Shown here in pieces: positions 7,112-7,333 of a stretch of DNA of 7,333 nt. The position numbers and the translations under genes were made by a program. Numbering within the stretch: the stretch's first letter is position 1; every line of letters starts with the position of its first letter. Under the pieces are notes generated by a model. That model ran no database searches, was not told the origin of the DNA, and was given only the letters and a program-made list of their open reading frames with translations. Source of the stretch: Thermoplasmata archaeon (GTDB lineage: Archaea; Thermoplasmatota; Thermoplasmata; Sysuiplasmatales; Sysuiplasmataceae). Location of the stretch: assembly GCA_021796175.1 (NCBI GenBank), contig JAJYOM010000074.1, forward strand, positions 1 to 7,333, read 5' to 3'.

Positions 7112-7333
7112 GTATGATGTGCTTGTGATTGGCGGCGGAATAGCAGGGATGGAGGCTGCAACAGCCCTCGGCGATATGGGATTCAGTGTCATTCTGGTGG
7201 AAAAAGAGCCAAGCATAGGCGGCATAATGATATCACTCAGCAAGGTCTTCCCAACCACTGACTGTGCCAGCTGCATATCTTCTCCGAAAGTTTCAACAGT
7301 AGCGCACCACCAGAACATAAGGCTGATGACGTA
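7098..7333 (+). CDS. hdrA: HdrA-like FAD/Fe-S subunit of a heterodisulfide reductase-type complex (5' part)
   Basis: Only the first 78 residues are inside the window. They contain an FAD-binding Rossmann signature, DVLVIGGGIAGMEAA (7-21), an acidic strand end VILVEKEPSIGG (31-42), and then the HdrA-specific segment KVFPTTDCASCISSPKV (49-65) with Cys56 and Cys59, followed by HHQNIRLMT. This matches the FPTxDCxxCIxxPK pattern of HdrA proteins; QmoA-type proteins differ there. HdrA is the flavin and electron-distributing subunit of Hdr complexes. Unlike methanogen HdrA, the protein begins directly at the FAD domain and lacks the ~140-residue cysteine-containing N-terminal extension. An in-frame TGA at 7095-7097 precludes a longer form. 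The frame stays open to the window end. Overlap with the mvhD-like gene implies translational coupling. Confidence 0.9.
   Translation, partial: MSGNEYDVLVIGGGIAGMEAATALGDMGFSVILVEKEPSIGGIMISLSKVFPTTDCASCISSPKVSTVAHHQNIRLMT

Noticed and set aside
7108..7128. ATG at 7108, overlapping the mvhD-like stop as ATGA, as the hdrA start
   Set aside because: That frame hits TGA after six codons. The HdrA frame is a different one and begins at TTG 7098.
6782..7318. Minus-strand open frame of 178 codons under the mvhD-like and hdrA genes
   Set aside because: It is antisense to two genes with clear family signatures and has no recognisable motifs.
1..7333. Search for tRNA, rRNA, CRISPR repeats, insertion sequences or attachment sites
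   Set aside because: Nothing with cloverleaf, regularly spaced direct repeats, transposase motifs or flanking inverted repeats was seen. The only repetitive protein-level signal is the TPR array.

Overview
The window is archaeal. Two genes show this directly: an RNA polymerase subunit L of the archaeal Rpb11-like type, and a TruD pseudouridine synthase of archaeal length. Archaeal TATA boxes and GGTGA-type ribosome binding sites agree. Base composition looks roughly balanced by eye. I infer a Thermoplasmata-related, possibly sulfur-metabolising archaeon from the gene mix. That is a guess, because no rRNA is present to place it.

Layout. (1) Positions 1-72 are a promoter region with a TATA-like box and a 25-bp near-perfect palindrome. 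It precedes a very large TPR protein (73-4191, + strand), whose C-terminus carries a B-box-like zinc finger. (2) On the - strand, rpoL (5769-5494) and truD (5497-4193) form an overlapping pair. truD runs tail to tail into the TPR gene with a single base between the stop codons. (3) Positions 5770-5997 are a divergent intergenic region with a TATA box facing each way and a few short palindromes. (4) From 5998 to the window edge, a tightly packed + strand operon encodes a DsrE2-like protein, a TusA sulfur carrier, a degenerate MvhD/FlpD-family protein and the start of an HdrA-like flavoprotein (cut off at 7333).

How they may work together. rpoL-truD is a housekeeping transcription and RNA-modification unit. 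The TPR protein is probably a large protein-interaction scaffold of unknown partner. The 5998-7333 operon is the most interesting part. DsrE and TusA proteins pass protein-bound persulfide sulfur to each other, while HdrA and MvhD move electrons through FAD and Fe-S centres. Together they resemble the sulfur-oxidation Hdr-like (sHdr) loci, but with an MvhD-like subunit directly before HdrA. This MvhD homologue has lost several of the usual cluster cysteines and gained a CxxC elsewhere. The HdrA lacks the long N-terminal extension of methanogen HdrA. I propose a non-methanogenic sulfur-relay/Hdr module; the catalytic HdrB/HdrC genes, if present, would lie beyond the right edge.
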